Origin: Schumannella luteola
GTDB lineage: Bacteria; Actinomycetota; Actinomycetes; Actinomycetales; Microbacteriaceae
Assembly: GCF_013408685.1 (NCBI RefSeq)
Contig: NZ_JACBZY010000001.1
Coordinates: forward strand, 2,170,001 to 2,234,000
Length of the DNA stretch: 64,000 nucleotides
Direction of reading: 5' to 3'
This document shows, one piece after another, positions 45,576 to 54,488 of this stretch. Below the pieces are notes generated by a model. It was not told the origin of the DNA, searched no databases, and saw only the letters and a list, made by a program, of their open reading frames with translations. The stretch's first letter is position 1. Each line of letters starts with the position of its first letter. A program made the translations under genes and the position numbers.

Positions 45576-47551
45576 CGGGATGCTCCTGGGGTGACGGACG
45601 CCGGGGTGGCGTCGGCGGGGGTTGTGCCGGAGTGGCTCGTGCCGGAAGGACTGGTGCCGGAAGGGCTGGAGTCGTCGGCGACGCTGCCGGGAGGTCGGGT
45701 GCGGTGCAGACGAGTGCCCGGGATCGCGGCGAGCAGCTCGCGCGTGTACTCGGCCGCGGGCGAGCTGAAGACGGTGTCGACATCGCCCTGCTCGACGAGG
45801 CGCCCGCGCTGCAGCACGGCGACCGTGTCGGCGATCTGCCGCACGACGGCGAGATCGTGCGAGATGAACAGGTAGCTGATGCCGAGCTCGGCCTGCAGGT
45901 CGGCGAGCAGGGCGAGCACCTGCGCCTGGATCGACACGTCGAGCGCCGAGACGGGTTCGTCGAGCACGAGCAGCTCGGGGCCGAGCGCGAGGGCGCGGGC
46001 GATCGCGACGCGCTGGCGCTGCCCGCCCGACAGCTCGGAGGCTCGCCGGGTGAGCGCGCGGCTCGGCAGGGCGACGGCGTCGAGCAGCGCCGCCGCCCGG
46101 TCGCGGCGCTGACGGCGGGTGCCGAGACCGTGGGCGGCGAGCGGATCGGTCACGATCGTCTCGACGCTCCAGCGCGGGTTGAGTGCGGCGTAGGGGTTCT
46201 GGTGCACGAGCTGCACGCGCCGGCGCAGCCGGCGCAGCTCGGCGCCCTGCACGGCGCTCACGTCGACGCCGTCGAGCAGCAGCCGCCCGGCATCCGTCTG
46301 CTCGAGCCGGAGGGCGATGCGCGCGGTCGTGGATTTGCCCGACCCGCTCTCGCCGACGATCGCGAGGGTGCCGCCGCGCGGCACCGCGAGGGTGACGTCG
46401 TCGACCGCGAGCTGCTCGCCGCCGCCGAGCGAACGCGGCAGCGGGAACGCCTTGGTGACGCCCTCGAGGCGCAGGATGTCGTCGCTGCCGGCTGCGGCAT
46501 CCGCACCGGGGGCGGCCTCGTGGCGCGGCTCGCCGGGGCGCGCGCTCGCTTGCGCGACCGTGCGCTCGACGAAGGGATCGCCGACCCTGCCCGCGGTCAG
46601 CGCGGCGAGCGTCGGCGCCGGCAGCCGGTGCCGTTCGAGGCCGCTGCCGCGCTGCGCGGCGATGCTCGGTGCGGCGGCGATGAGGCGGCGGGTGTACTCG
46701 TGGCGCGGGGAGCCGAGGATCTGCGCGGGCGAGCCCTCTTCGACGACGCGCCCCTCCGAGAGCACGAGGATGCGGTCGGCCCGATCCGCCGCGACGCCCA
46801 GGTCGTGGGTGATCAGCAGCAGCGCGGTGCCCTCGGCCCGCAGCCGGTCGAGCTGGTCGAGGATCTGACGCTGCACCGTGACGTCGAGGGCGCTCGTGGG
46901 CTCGTCGGCGACCATGAGCGGCGGCTCGGCGGCGATCGCGATCGCGATGAGCACGCGCTGGCGCATGCCGCCCGAGAGCTCGTGCGGGTAGCGGGTCGCC
47001 TGCAGCTCGGGGTCGGGCAGACCGGCGCGGCCGAGCGCCTCGACCGCGCGGGCGGGGGCGCTGCGGCGGTCGGCGAGACCGTGGATGAGCAGGGTCTCGG
47101 CGACCTGCGCGCCGATCCGCTTGACCGGGTCGAGCGACACGGTCGGGTCCTGCGGCACGAAGCCGATGCCGGCGCCGCGCAGCTGCCGCAGCCGGCGGCG
47201 CGAGGCCGTCGCGAGGTCCTCGCCGCGGAAGCGCAGGGATCCGGCGGCGATGCGGGCGCCGGGAGCGAGCAGCTGCACGATCGCCTGCGCGGTCGTCGAC
47301 TTGCCAGATCCGCTCTCGCCGACGACCGCGAGGGTCTCGCCCGTAGCGATGCGCAGAGAGACCTCGCGCACCGCCTCGATCACGCCGCCGTCACGTCCGC
47401 GGTAGTGCACGGCGAGGCGGTCGACCTCGAGCAGCGGCGCAGCGGCGCTCGCCGCGGCGTCCGACTCGGCACCGGTCTCGGCATCCGCCTGATCGACGGC
47501 CGCATCCGAGACGCTCGAGCCTCCGGTGGTGTTCTGCGTCGTGACGCTCAT
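45572..47551 (-). CDS. Fused double ATPase of the peptide-type importer (DppD-DppF-like)
   Basis: A 659-residue protein with two complete ABC cassettes in one chain, replacing separate DppD and DppF subunits. Cassette 1 (about 40-290): [49 protein letters not shown]. Cassette 2 (about 375-620): [50 protein letters not shown] 15-bp repeat encodes the SPSGT-rich tail. The start ATG overlaps the permease stop, and its own stop overlaps the binding-protein start (ATGA both times). Confidence 0.93.
   Translation of the reverse strand: MSVTTQNTTGGSSVSDAAVDQADAETGAESDAAASAAAPLLEVDRLAVHYRGRDGGVIEAVREVSLRIATGETLAVVGESGSGKSTTAQAIVQLLAPGARIAAGSLRFRGEDLATASRRRLRQLRGAGIGFVPQDPTVSLDPVKRIGAQVAETLLIHGLADRRSAPARAVEALGRAGLPDPELQATRYPHELSGGMRQRVLIAIAIAAEPPLMVADEPTSALDVTVQRQILDQLDRLRAEGTALLLITHDLGVAADRADRILVLSEGRVVEEGSPAQILGSPRHEYTRRLIAAAPSIAAQRGSGLERHRLPAPTLAALTAGRVGDPFVERTVAQASARPGEPRHEAAPGADAAAGSDDILRLEGVTKAFPLPRSLGGGEQLAVDDVTLAVPRGGTLAIVGESGSGKSTTARIALRLEQTDAGRLLLDGVDVSAVQGAELRRLRRRVQLVHQNPYAALNPRWSVETIVTDPLAAHGLGTRRQRRDRAAALLDAVALPSRALTRRASELSGGQRQRVAIARALALGPELLVLDEPVSALDVSIQAQVLALLADLQAELGISYLFISHDLAVVRQIADTVAVLQRGRLVEQGDVDTVFSSPAAEYTRELLAAIPGTRLHRTRPPGSVADDSSPSGTSPSGTSHSGTTPADATPASVTPGASR
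45624..45668. repeat. 15-bp repeat at the 3' end of the double ATPase gene
   Basis: Three consecutive 15-bp units beginning GTGCCGGA at 45624, 45639 and 45654 (plus strand), differing at a few bases. They encode the PSGTS-type repeats in the disordered C-terminal tail. Confidence 0.85.
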
Positions 47552-48495
47552 CGCGTCCTCCGTCCTTCGGCGTCGACCGCGCGGGCGAGCCGGTTGGCTG
47601 CCAGCACGGTCAGTGCGATCACGAGCCCGGGCAGCGTCGTCAGCCACCAGGCGCCCTGCAGGTAGTCGCGCCCGGTCGACACGAGCGAGCCCCACTCCGG
47701 CGTGGGCGGAACCGCGCCGTAGCCGAGGAAGCTCAGCGACGAGATCGCCAGCACGGCCGTGCCGAGCTCGAGCGTCGCGAGCGCGATGACCGGCCCGGTC
47801 GAGTTCGGCAGCACGTGCCGCAGCAGCACGCGCAGCGGATGGTTGCCGGCGACGACCGCCGCCTCGACGTAGGTCGAAGTGCGCACCTTCACCACCTCGG
47901 CCCGCAGCACCCGGGCGATGCCGGCGGCGCTCGCCAGGCCGACCGCGATCGCGACGTTCGTGGTGCCGAAGCCGAGGGCCGTGATGAGCGCGAGCGACAG
48001 CAGCAGGCTCGGGATCGCGAGCAGCACATCCGTCACCCGCATGACGACGTCGTCGACCCAGCGGCCGACGTAGCCGGCTACGAGTCCGAGCACGGCGCCC
48101 GACGCCAGCCCGATGCCGATCGCGAGCACCGCCGAGCGCAGGGTGAGCCCGGTGCCGTGCACGACCCGGGTGAACAGGTCGCGGCCGAGCTGATCGGTGC
48201 CGAAGAGGTGCGCCGCGCTGGGGCCCTGCAGCTTCTCGCGCGGAACCCCGGCGAGCGGATCTCCGGCGGCGATCAGCTGCGGCAGCACGGCCCCGACGAC
48301 CACGAGCAGCAGCCAGACGGCGGCGAGGATCGCATCGAGCGGCAGGGCGCGCAGCAGGCGCCGGGCACGATCGCCGAGGCCGGCGGAACCGCGGCGGGAC
48401 GCCTCGGCATCGGCGAAGCGGTCGGCGGCGGTGGTGGCGAAGGTGTCGCCGGGCGTCGCCGTCCGGGCGGAGCGGTCGAGGGTGGGCGTGCTCAC
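47548..48495 (-). CDS. Peptide-type ABC importer, permease 2 (DppC-like)
   Basis: A 315-residue permease. After a polar head of 50 residues come six membrane helices; HLFGTDQLGRDLFTRVVHGTGLTLRSAVLAIGIG is the strongly conserved DppC/OppC opening, and EAAVVAGNHPLRVLLRHVLPNS is the ATPase-docking EAA loop. GTG start overlapping the stop of permease 1 (GTGA). The longer open frame upstream is noise. Confidence 0.92.
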   Translation of the reverse strand: MSTPTLDRSARTATPGDTFATTAADRFADAEASRRGSAGLGDRARRLLRALPLDAILAAVWLLLVVVGAVLPQLIAAGDPLAGVPREKLQGPSAAHLFGTDQLGRDLFTRVVHGTGLTLRSAVLAIGIGLASGAVLGLVAGYVGRWVDDVVMRVTDVLLAIPSLLLSLALITALGFGTTNVAIAVGLASAAGIARVLRAEVVKVRTSTYVEAAVVAGNHPLRVLLRHVLPNSTGPVIALATLELGTAVLAISSLSFLGYGAVPPTPEWGSLVSTGRDYLQGAWWLTTLPGLVIALTVLAANRLARAVDAEGRRTR

Positions 48496-49595
48496 GAGCG
48501 GGCTCCCGTCGTCTCGAGTTCGGTGCGGGGATGCGCGGCGTGCGCGGGCGTCGTCTCGGCCGCGGTGGCGGATGTCGGAGTCGGCGAGAGCCCAGCGGCG
48601 GAGGCGGGAGCATCTGCGTCGACCGCACCGGCGAAGGCTTCGCGGGCCCGCGCGCGCGCACGGGGCCCAGCGAGACGGATGCGCGGGTCGAGCAGCGGGT
48701 ACAGCAGATCGACGACGAGGCTGACGACCACGAAGACGAGCGCCGCGAACAGCACCACGCCTTGCACGATCGGGATGTCCTGCGCCGTCACCGCGGTCGC
48801 GGTGAGCCGGCCGATCCCGGGCCGCGAGAAGACCGTCTCGGTCACGACCGTGCCCGAGAGCAGTCCGCCCACGATCACGCCCGTGTAGGTCAGCGCCGGC
48901 AGGGCGGCGTTGCGGAGCGCGTGCGCGAAGTGCACCCGGCCGCGCCCGGCGCCCTTCGCCCACACCGCATCCACGTAGGGCTCGCGCAGTGTCGTCGCGA
49001 GGCTCTTCGACAGCAGCTGCGCGATCGCGGCCCCGGTCGGCAGGGCGAGCGCGATCGACGGCAGGATCGCGGCCGTCCAGGTCTTGTCGCCGAGCGCCGG
49101 CAGCCAGCGCAGCTGAAACGAGAACCACTGGATGAGCAGCAGCCCGAACCAGAAGCCGGGCACCGCGACGCCGACCGGCGGCAGCGCCAGCAGCACCCGT
49201 GCGAGCACCCTGCTGCGGGTCAGGGTCGCGGCGATCGCGACGCCGGTGCCGCCGAGGATCGCGAGCACGATGCCGAGCGCGGTGATCTGCAGCGTCGACG
49301 GCAGCGCCGCGGCGATGAGGTCGGCGACGGGCCGCCCCGAGCCGATCGAGCGGCCGAGATCGCCGCGCAGCACCTGGCCGATGCCGTCGACGTACTGCAG
49401 CCAGAGCGGCCGGTCGAGGCCGAGCTCGTGCCGCAGCGCATCCAGCTGGGCGTCGCTGAGATCGGTCGCGTCGGGCCCGGCGAGGATGCGCACCGGGTCG
49501 CCCGGCAGCGCCCACAGGATCAGGAAGGTCGCCGTGTAGGCGGCCCAGAGCACCCCGACCGCCTGCAGCAGCCGGCGCAGCAGATAGCGCGTCAC
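48492..49595 (-). CDS. Peptide-type ABC importer, permease 1 (DppB-like)
   Basis: A 367-residue permease with the DppB/OppB opening (RYLLRRLLQAVGVLWAAYTATFLILWALPGDPV), an extracytoplasmic domain around residues 40-95, five more helices, and the EAA loop EPYVDAVWAKGAGRGRVHFAHALRNA. A 45-residue Ala/Thr/Pro-rich tail is extra compared with the family. GTG start with AGGGGGA 6 bases upstream, 21 bases after the stop of the monooxygenase gene at 49617. Confidence 0.92.
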   Translation of the reverse strand: MTRYLLRRLLQAVGVLWAAYTATFLILWALPGDPVRILAGPDATDLSDAQLDALRHELGLDRPLWLQYVDGIGQVLRGDLGRSIGSGRPVADLIAAALPSTLQITALGIVLAILGGTGVAIAATLTRSRVLARVLLALPPVGVAVPGFWFGLLLIQWFSFQLRWLPALGDKTWTAAILPSIALALPTGAAIAQLLSKSLATTLREPYVDAVWAKGAGRGRVHFAHALRNAALPALTYTGVIVGGLLSGTVVTETVFSRPGIGRLTATAVTAQDIPIVQGVVLFAALVFVVVSLVVDLLYPLLDPRIRLAGPRARARAREAFAGAVDADAPASAAGLSPTPTSATAAETTPAHAAHPRTELETTGARS

Positions 49596-49616
49596 GATCG
49601 TCCCCCTCGCCGTCGC

Positions 49617-50720
49617 TCAGTTCGCCGCGACGACGCGGGCGTCGAACGAGGGGTCGGCGGCGGCGACGCGCGAGTTCCAGCCGAGCCGCGGCGCGACCAG
49701 GCCGACGACGTCGGCGAGGATCTGCTCGTAGTCGCCCGGCGAGAACTCGTAGGGCAGCTCGAGCCGCAGCTCGTCGACCTGCGCGAGCAGCGGATCGGCG
49801 AGCAGCCGGGCCACGATCTCCTCGGCCGAGCCGACGAGGTCGGGCGCGAAGAGCGTGTTCTTCGGTCCGTGCCCGCGGCCCAGTCGCGGCAGTCGGGCGT
49901 GCGCGTAGGCGCGGTAGCGCTCGCGCGCCGCACGGTCGGCGCCGTCGATCGGCACGATCACCCGCCCCAGCGCGACGCGACGCGACGCGGCCGTCGCCGC
50001 ATCCACCACGCCCTCGTCCACGGCGACGGCGAGCGCCGAGCGATACCGGCCGAGCAGCGTCGTCTGGGCCGAGGTGAAGTCGTCGGTGCCCTCGCCGCTG
50101 ATGACGTTGCCGATGAGGATGCTGCGCCCGGCGCGCGCCGCCCACTCGATCGACGCGAGCGACCCGCCGCCGTACCAGACGCGGTCGGCGAGGCCCGGGC
50201 TGAAGGGCTGCACGCGCGGCCGCTGCACGTTGCCGGGGGAGTGGATCACGGTGTCGGCGTCGCCGAAGAACGCGCCGGAGAGGTGGTGGATGAGTCGCTC
50301 GGCCCGCCCGTGGGAGAAGTCCCAGTTGCGCCAGTCGCCCTCGAAGACCTCGTCGCCGATCAGCTCGGCGTGCGGCGGCAGACCCGCGCTCACCCCGATC
50401 TGCAGGCGGCCGCCCGAGAGCACGTCGGCGACCGCGAGATCCTCGGCCAGCCGGAACGGGGTCTCGTAGCCGAGCGGGATGACGGCGGTGCCGAGCTGGA
50501 TGCGGCGCGTGCGCTGCCCCGCGGCGGCCACGAAGACGGCCGCGCTCGAGACCCCGTGCTCGAGGTGACGCTGCCGGATCCACGCGCCGTCGAGCCCGAG
50601 GCTCTCCCCGAACTCGAACAGGCGCAGCGTCGCCTCCAATCCCTCACGCGGCCGGTCGTCGTCGAAGTTGCCGGGGGTGAGGAAGTGCAGGGCCTGGAGG
50701 GAGGGCCGGTCGGTGGTCAT
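49617..50720 (-). CDS. Luciferase-like flavin monooxygenase (first gene of the importer operon)
   Basis: A 367-residue LLM-family protein: LQALHFLTPGNFDDD, LFEFGESLGLDGAWIRQRHLEHGVSS, RRIQLGTAVIPLGYETPFRLAEDLAVADVLSGGRLQIGVSAG, then DRVWYGGGSLASIEWAARAGRSILIGN and the C-terminal LELPYEFSPGDYEQILADVVGLVAP. The family cleaves C-S or C-N bonds, or hydroxylates, using reduced FMN (or F420). ATG start; TACCGT on the minus strand (50732-50727) leaves 6 bases to the ATG, so the operon mRNA appears leaderless. It is divergent from the monooxygenase operon at 50917. Confidence 0.86.
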   Translation of the reverse strand: MTTDRPSLQALHFLTPGNFDDDRPREGLEATLRLFEFGESLGLDGAWIRQRHLEHGVSSAAVFVAAAGQRTRRIQLGTAVIPLGYETPFRLAEDLAVADVLSGGRLQIGVSAGLPPHAELIGDEVFEGDWRNWDFSHGRAERLIHHLSGAFFGDADTVIHSPGNVQRPRVQPFSPGLADRVWYGGGSLASIEWAARAGRSILIGNVISGEGTDDFTSAQTTLLGRYRSALAVAVDEGVVDAATAASRRVALGRVIVPIDGADRAARERYRAYAHARLPRLGRGHGPKNTLFAPDLVGSAEEIVARLLADPLLAQVDELRLELPYEFSPGDYEQILADVVGLVAPRLGWNSRVAAADPSFDARVVAAN

Positions 50721-50726
50721 GGCGGC

Positions 50727-50839
50727 ACGGTAGTTCCGCACCGCGCCGCGCCCCAGAACGGGTGACCGCGTTCGACGCCGTTCGACGCCGTGTGACGTTC
50801 GGCGTCGTCGTTTGACGCTCTCTGACCGACTGTTACGGC
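50727..50839. promoter_or_regulatory. Divergent promoter region of the two monooxygenase operons
   Basis: Leftward: TACCGT (50732-50727), no good -35. Rightward: TTGACG (50812-50817) and TACGGC (50834-50839) spaced by 16 bases. Between them lie two direct copies of TTCGACGCCG (50771-50780 and 50781-50790), then CGTGTGACG (50789-50797), also found at 34875-34883 before the GNAT operon, and the complementary GGCGTCG at 50801-50807. These repeats are candidate sites for one regulator of the whole 34997-55568 locus. Confidence 0.5.
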
Positions 50840-50916
50840 GGCCGCTTGGTGCGCCGCGGCGACGGGGACAGGGTGAGAGGCCCGACCGCCGAATCACGAG
50901 AGCACGAGGACGACAC

Positions 50917-52197
50917 ATGCCCCGACCACTGCACCTGGGCGTCGCCCTCGACGGCGCCGGCTGGCATCCGCAGGCCTGGCGCACGGCCGGCCTGGCCGCC
51001 GGCGAGCTGTTCACCGCCGCCTACTGGACCCGCCTCGCCCGCCGCGCCGACGACGCCGGGCTCGACCTGCTGACGATCGAGGATGCCTTCGCGCAGCAGA
51101 CCGCGGCGCCGTTCACGCCCGACGACCGACGCGATCAGGTGCGCGGCCGACTCGACGCGGGCATCATCGCCTCCTTCCTCGCGCCGTTGACCCGGTCGAT
51201 CGGCCTCGTGCCGACGCTGAGCACGACCCACAGCGAGCCCTTCCACCTCGCCACCGCCGTGCAGACCCTCGACTACGCCAGCCGAGGGCGTGCCGGCTGG
51301 CGGCCCAAGGTGTCGGCCGACCCGCGCGAGGCGCGCCAGTTCGGCCGGCGCGAGATCCCCGCGCCCGACGTCGCCCGCTTCCAGGACCCGACGAACCCGT
51401 TGCTGCTCGAGCTCTTCGGCGAGGCGGCCGAGGTGATCGAGGCCGGCCGGCAGCTCTGGGACAGCTGGCAGGACGACGCGATCATCCGCGACGTCGCCAC
51501 CGGCCGCTTCATCGACCGCGACCGGGTGCACCGCATCGGCTTCGAGGGTGAGCATTTCAGCGTCGAGAGCGCGTCGATCGTGCCGCGCTCTCCGCAGGGG
51601 CAGCCGCTCGTCACCGTGCTCGCGCACGCCCGCATCCCCTACGAGCTCGCCGCGGGCGGCGCCGACGTGGTCTACGTCACGCCGCACGACGAGGCGGATG
51701 CCGTGCGCATCCTCGGCGAGGTGCGTGAGGCCGAGCGGGCGGTCGGCCGCGTCGACCGCATCCACCTCGCCCGTCCGCTCGAGGTGTGGGCGGATGCGGT
51801 GGTGCTGCTCGACGACAGCGTCGACGCCGCCCGCGCCGCCCTGACCGAGCTGGAGCAGCTCGACGGCACCGCCTTCGCCTCCGATGCGCTCATCCACGCC
51901 GGAACCGCCGAGAGCCTCGCCGAGCAGCTGCTCGCCTGGCAGCGGCTCGGCTACGACGGCGTGCGCCTGCGGCCGGCCCGGCTGCCCGCCGACCTCGACC
52001 GCATCTCCGACGACCTCGTGCCGTTGCTGCGCGACGCCGGCGTGCTCGACCGGCCCGACAGCACGACCCTGCGCGGGCGGCTCGGCCTGCCGCGCCCCGA
52101 CAGCCGTTATGCGGTCGGCCAGACGGCTGACGCCCCCGCGCCCAGCGCACTCGCCACCAGCACGCCCGCAACCAGCACCCAGGAGCTCTCCGCATGA
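50917..52197 (+). CDS. Luciferase-like flavin monooxygenase (SnaA-related)
   Basis: A 426-residue LLM protein: LHLGVALDGAGWHPQAWR, YWTRLARRADDAGLDLLTIEDAF, GIIASFLAPLTRSIGLVPTLSTTHSEPFHLATAVQTLDYASRGRAGWRPKVS, RQLWDSWQDDAIIRD, and HFSVESASIVPRSPQGQPLV, the long insertion typical of the NtaA/SnaA side of the family. The tail is Ala/Thr-rich. ATG start after GAGGA; the frame upstream is noise. It is the first of four overlapping genes, and its stop overlaps the NtaA/DszA-type gene (ATGA). Confidence 0.87.
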   Translation: MPRPLHLGVALDGAGWHPQAWRTAGLAAGELFTAAYWTRLARRADDAGLDLLTIEDAFAQQTAAPFTPDDRRDQVRGRLDAGIIASFLAPLTRSIGLVPTLSTTHSEPFHLATAVQTLDYASRGRAGWRPKVSADPREARQFGRREIPAPDVARFQDPTNPLLLELFGEAAEVIEAGRQLWDSWQDDAIIRDVATGRFIDRDRVHRIGFEGEHFSVESASIVPRSPQGQPLVTVLAHARIPYELAAGGADVVYVTPHDEADAVRILGEVREAERAVGRVDRIHLARPLEVWADAVVLLDDSVDAARAALTELEQLDGTAFASDALIHAGTAESLAEQLLAWQRLGYDGVRLRPARLPADLDRISDDLVPLLRDAGVLDRPDSTTLRGRLGLPRPDSRYAVGQTADAPAPSALATSTPATSTQELSA

Positions 52198-53564
52198 CCG
52201 CCGAACGCCGCCAGGTGCACCTCGCCGCCCACTTCCCGGGCGTCAACTCGACGACCGTGTGGAGCGACCCGACCGCGCAGAGCCAGGTCGAGTTCTCGTC
52301 GTTCGAGCACTTCGCCCGCACCGCCGAGCGCGGGTTCTTCGACTACCTGTTCCTCGCCGAGGGCCTGCGGCTGCGCGAGCACCGCGGCGAGATCCACGAC
52401 CTCGACGTCGTGGGCCGGCCGAACACGCTCGGCATCCTCGCCGCCGTCGCGGCCGTGACCCGGCACATCGGAGTCGTCGGCACGCTCAGCTCGACCTTCA
52501 ACGAGCCGGCCGAGCTCGCCCGTCAGCTCGCGACGCTCGACCACCTCTCCGGAGGTCGCGCGGGCTGGAACGTCGTCACGAGCTCCGACGCCTTCCACGG
52601 CGGCAACTTCCGCCGCGGCGGCTTCCTGCCGCACCCCGAGCGCTACGAGCGGGCGAGCGAGTTCGTCGCGCTCGCCAAGAAGCTCTGGGACAGCTGGGAT
52701 GACGACGCCGTGCTCGGCGACGCCGCGGCCGGCGAGTTCCTGCGCGCGGGAGCCGTGCACGACGTGCGGCACCGCGGCAAGCACTTCGACGTCGACGCGC
52801 GGCCGACGGTGCCGCGCAGCCCGCAAGGGCGTCCGGTCATCGTGCAGGCCGGCGACTCGCCCGACGGCCGCGACTTCGCCGCCGAGCACGCCGAGGTGAT
52901 CTTCTCCCGGCACGCCGAGTTCGACGACGGGCGGCGGTTCTACTCCGACGTGAAGGGCCGCCTCGCCGGGCGCGGACGCAGCGAGGGGTCGCTGCTCATC
53001 CTGCCCGCCGTGTCGTTCGTGCTCGGCGACAGCGCGGCGGATGCCGAGGAGAAGGCCTGCGAGATCTCGCTGCAGCAGATCAGCAAGCCGACCGCGATCA
53101 CCTTCCTCGAGCAGGTCTGGAACCGCGACCTCAGCGCCTACGACGCCGACGGACCGCTGCCCGAGGTCGACCCCGATCCCGGCGAGCAGATCACCCGCGG
53201 ATGGGCGCGCGCCTTCGAAGAGAACCAGGCCAAGATCAGCGCCTGGCGTGCCAAGGCCGAGGCCGAGAACCTCAGCATCCGCCAGCTCGTCATCGCCGTC
53301 GCCAACCGCCACGGCTTCGTCGGCACCGCCGCGCACATCGCGAGCGAGATCGACCGCTACGTGCAGAACCGCGCCAGCGACGGCTTCGTCGTGGTCGGGC
53401 ACCTCACCCCGCACGGACTCGACGAGTTCACCGACGCCGTCATCCCCGAGCTGCAGGAGCGCGGCGTCTACCGCACCGAGTACCCCGAGGGCGCGACCCT
53501 GCGCGAGAACCTCGGGCTGCCGGCACCCCACCGCCTGACCGACGAGATCGGAGCCACCGCATGA
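52194..53564 (+). CDS. NtaA/SnaA/DszA-family FMN monooxygenase
   Basis: A 456-residue monooxygenase of the NtaA/SnaA/DszA/DmoA family, two-component enzymes that use FMNH2 from a separate reductase. Landmarks: HFPGVNSTTVWSDP, FEHFARTAERGFFDYLFLAEGLRLRE, VGTLSSTFNEPAELARQLATLDHLSGGRAGWNVVTS, FHGGNFRRGGFLPHPERYERASEFV, KKLWDSWDDDA, HFDVDARPTVPRSPQGRPVIVQAG. Characterised relatives split C-S or C-N bonds (dibenzothiophene sulfone, dimethyl sulfide, nitrilotriacetate, N-acetyl-S-succinocysteine in Bacillus YxeK). No flavin reductase is in the window. Coupled to both neighbours by ATGA. Confidence 0.92.
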   Translation: MTAERRQVHLAAHFPGVNSTTVWSDPTAQSQVEFSSFEHFARTAERGFFDYLFLAEGLRLREHRGEIHDLDVVGRPNTLGILAAVAAVTRHIGVVGTLSSTFNEPAELARQLATLDHLSGGRAGWNVVTSSDAFHGGNFRRGGFLPHPERYERASEFVALAKKLWDSWDDDAVLGDAAAGEFLRAGAVHDVRHRGKHFDVDARPTVPRSPQGRPVIVQAGDSPDGRDFAAEHAEVIFSRHAEFDDGRRFYSDVKGRLAGRGRSEGSLLILPAVSFVLGDSAADAEEKACEISLQQISKPTAITFLEQVWNRDLSAYDADGPLPEVDPDPGEQITRGWARAFEENQAKISAWRAKAEAENLSIRQLVIAVANRHGFVGTAAHIASEIDRYVQNRASDGFVVVGHLTPHGLDEFTDAVIPELQERGVYRTEYPEGATLRENLGLPAPHRLTDEIGATA

Positions 53565-54487
53565 CCATCACCGAGCCCGCCAGCGCCGCACCCGCCAGCG
53601 CCGCACCTGCCAGCGCCGCGCCCGCCAGCGCCGCGCCCGCCAGCGCCGCACCTGCCACGCCGACCTCCGCCGCCTTCGACCGGCGCGCGATCGACCGCGC
53701 CGGCTTCGCCCGCGAATGGGCCGACTGGCACGCCGCTCACGAGGCCCAGCGCGCGAGCGAGCACGGCTTCCTCGCCGTGACGGGCCTGCATTGGCTCAGC
53801 GCCGAACCGCAGGGCATCGACGGCGTCCCCGGACTCTGGAGCACCTCCGATGCCGGCCCCGTGATCGAGCTCGCCGACGGCGAGACGCTGCAGCGCAACG
53901 GCGCCACCGTCAGCGGTCGCGTCGAGCTCGGCCCGCTCGCCGAGCGCACCGGCATCGACCTCGTGCACGGCGACATCGTCATCGAGGTCGCTCGCCGCGG
54001 CGGCAGTGACATCGTGCGCCCGCGCGACCCCGCGTATCCGCTGCGCGTGAACCACACCGGCACGCCCGTCTACCCGCCGAACCCGCGCTGGCTCGCCGCC
54101 GGACGCTTCGTCGCCTATGACGCCCCGCGCGAGGTCACGGTCGGCGCCGCCGTCGAGGGCCTCGAGCACGTCTACGCCGCGCCCGGCGAGATCGAGTTCG
54201 AGCTGCAGGGCGAGACCTTCCGGCTCATCGCCTTCGACGGCAAGGCGCCCGGCGCCCTGCTCGTGCTCTTCACGGATGCGACGAGCGGCATCACCACCTA
54301 CGACGCCAACCGCGCGCTGACGGTCGCCGCGCCCGACGCCGAAGGCCGCGTGCTGCTCGACTTCAACCGCGCCGTCAACCTGCCCTGCGCCTACACCGAC
54401 TTCGCGACCTGTCCGCTGCCGCCCGCCGGCAATCGCATCCCCGTCGGCGTCGAAGCCGGCGAGAAGACCCCGACCGAGCGGGGCTGA
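53561..54487 (+). CDS. DUF1684 protein
   Basis: A 308-residue protein. After a disordered head of six ASAAP-type repeats (to about residue 38), the DUF1684 domain follows: REWADWHAAHEAQRASEHGFLAVTGLHWL, GDIVIEVARRGGSDIVRPRDP, NPRWLAAGRFVAYDAPREV, FDGKAPGALLVLFTDATSGITTYDANRAL, LDFNRAVNLPCAYTDFATCPLPPAGNRIPVGVEAGEK. The family has no established activity. The conserved end (NPPCAYTPFATCPLPP-like, with two cysteines) is its signature. ATGA coupling upstream, and the next monooxygenase starts 1 base after its stop, so it works in the same pathway. Confidence 0.85.
   Translation: MTITEPASAAPASAAPASAAPASAAPASAAPATPTSAAFDRRAIDRAGFAREWADWHAAHEAQRASEHGFLAVTGLHWLSAEPQGIDGVPGLWSTSDAGPVIELADGETLQRNGATVSGRVELGPLAERTGIDLVHGDIVIEVARRGGSDIVRPRDPAYPLRVNHTGTPVYPPNPRWLAAGRFVAYDAPREVTVGAAVEGLEHVYAAPGEIEFELQGETFRLIAFDGKAPGALLVLFTDATSGITTYDANRALTVAAPDAEGRVLLDFNRAVNLPCAYTDFATCPLPPAGNRIPVGVEAGEKTPTERG
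53581..53655. repeat. 15-bp minisatellite at the 5' end of the DUF1684 gene
   Basis: Five head-to-tail copies of CAGCGCCGCACCCGC at 53581, 53596, 53611, 53626 and 53641, differing at one or two bases. They encode the ASAAP repeats and are likely to vary in number between strains. Confidence 0.9.
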
Positions 54488-54488
54488 C

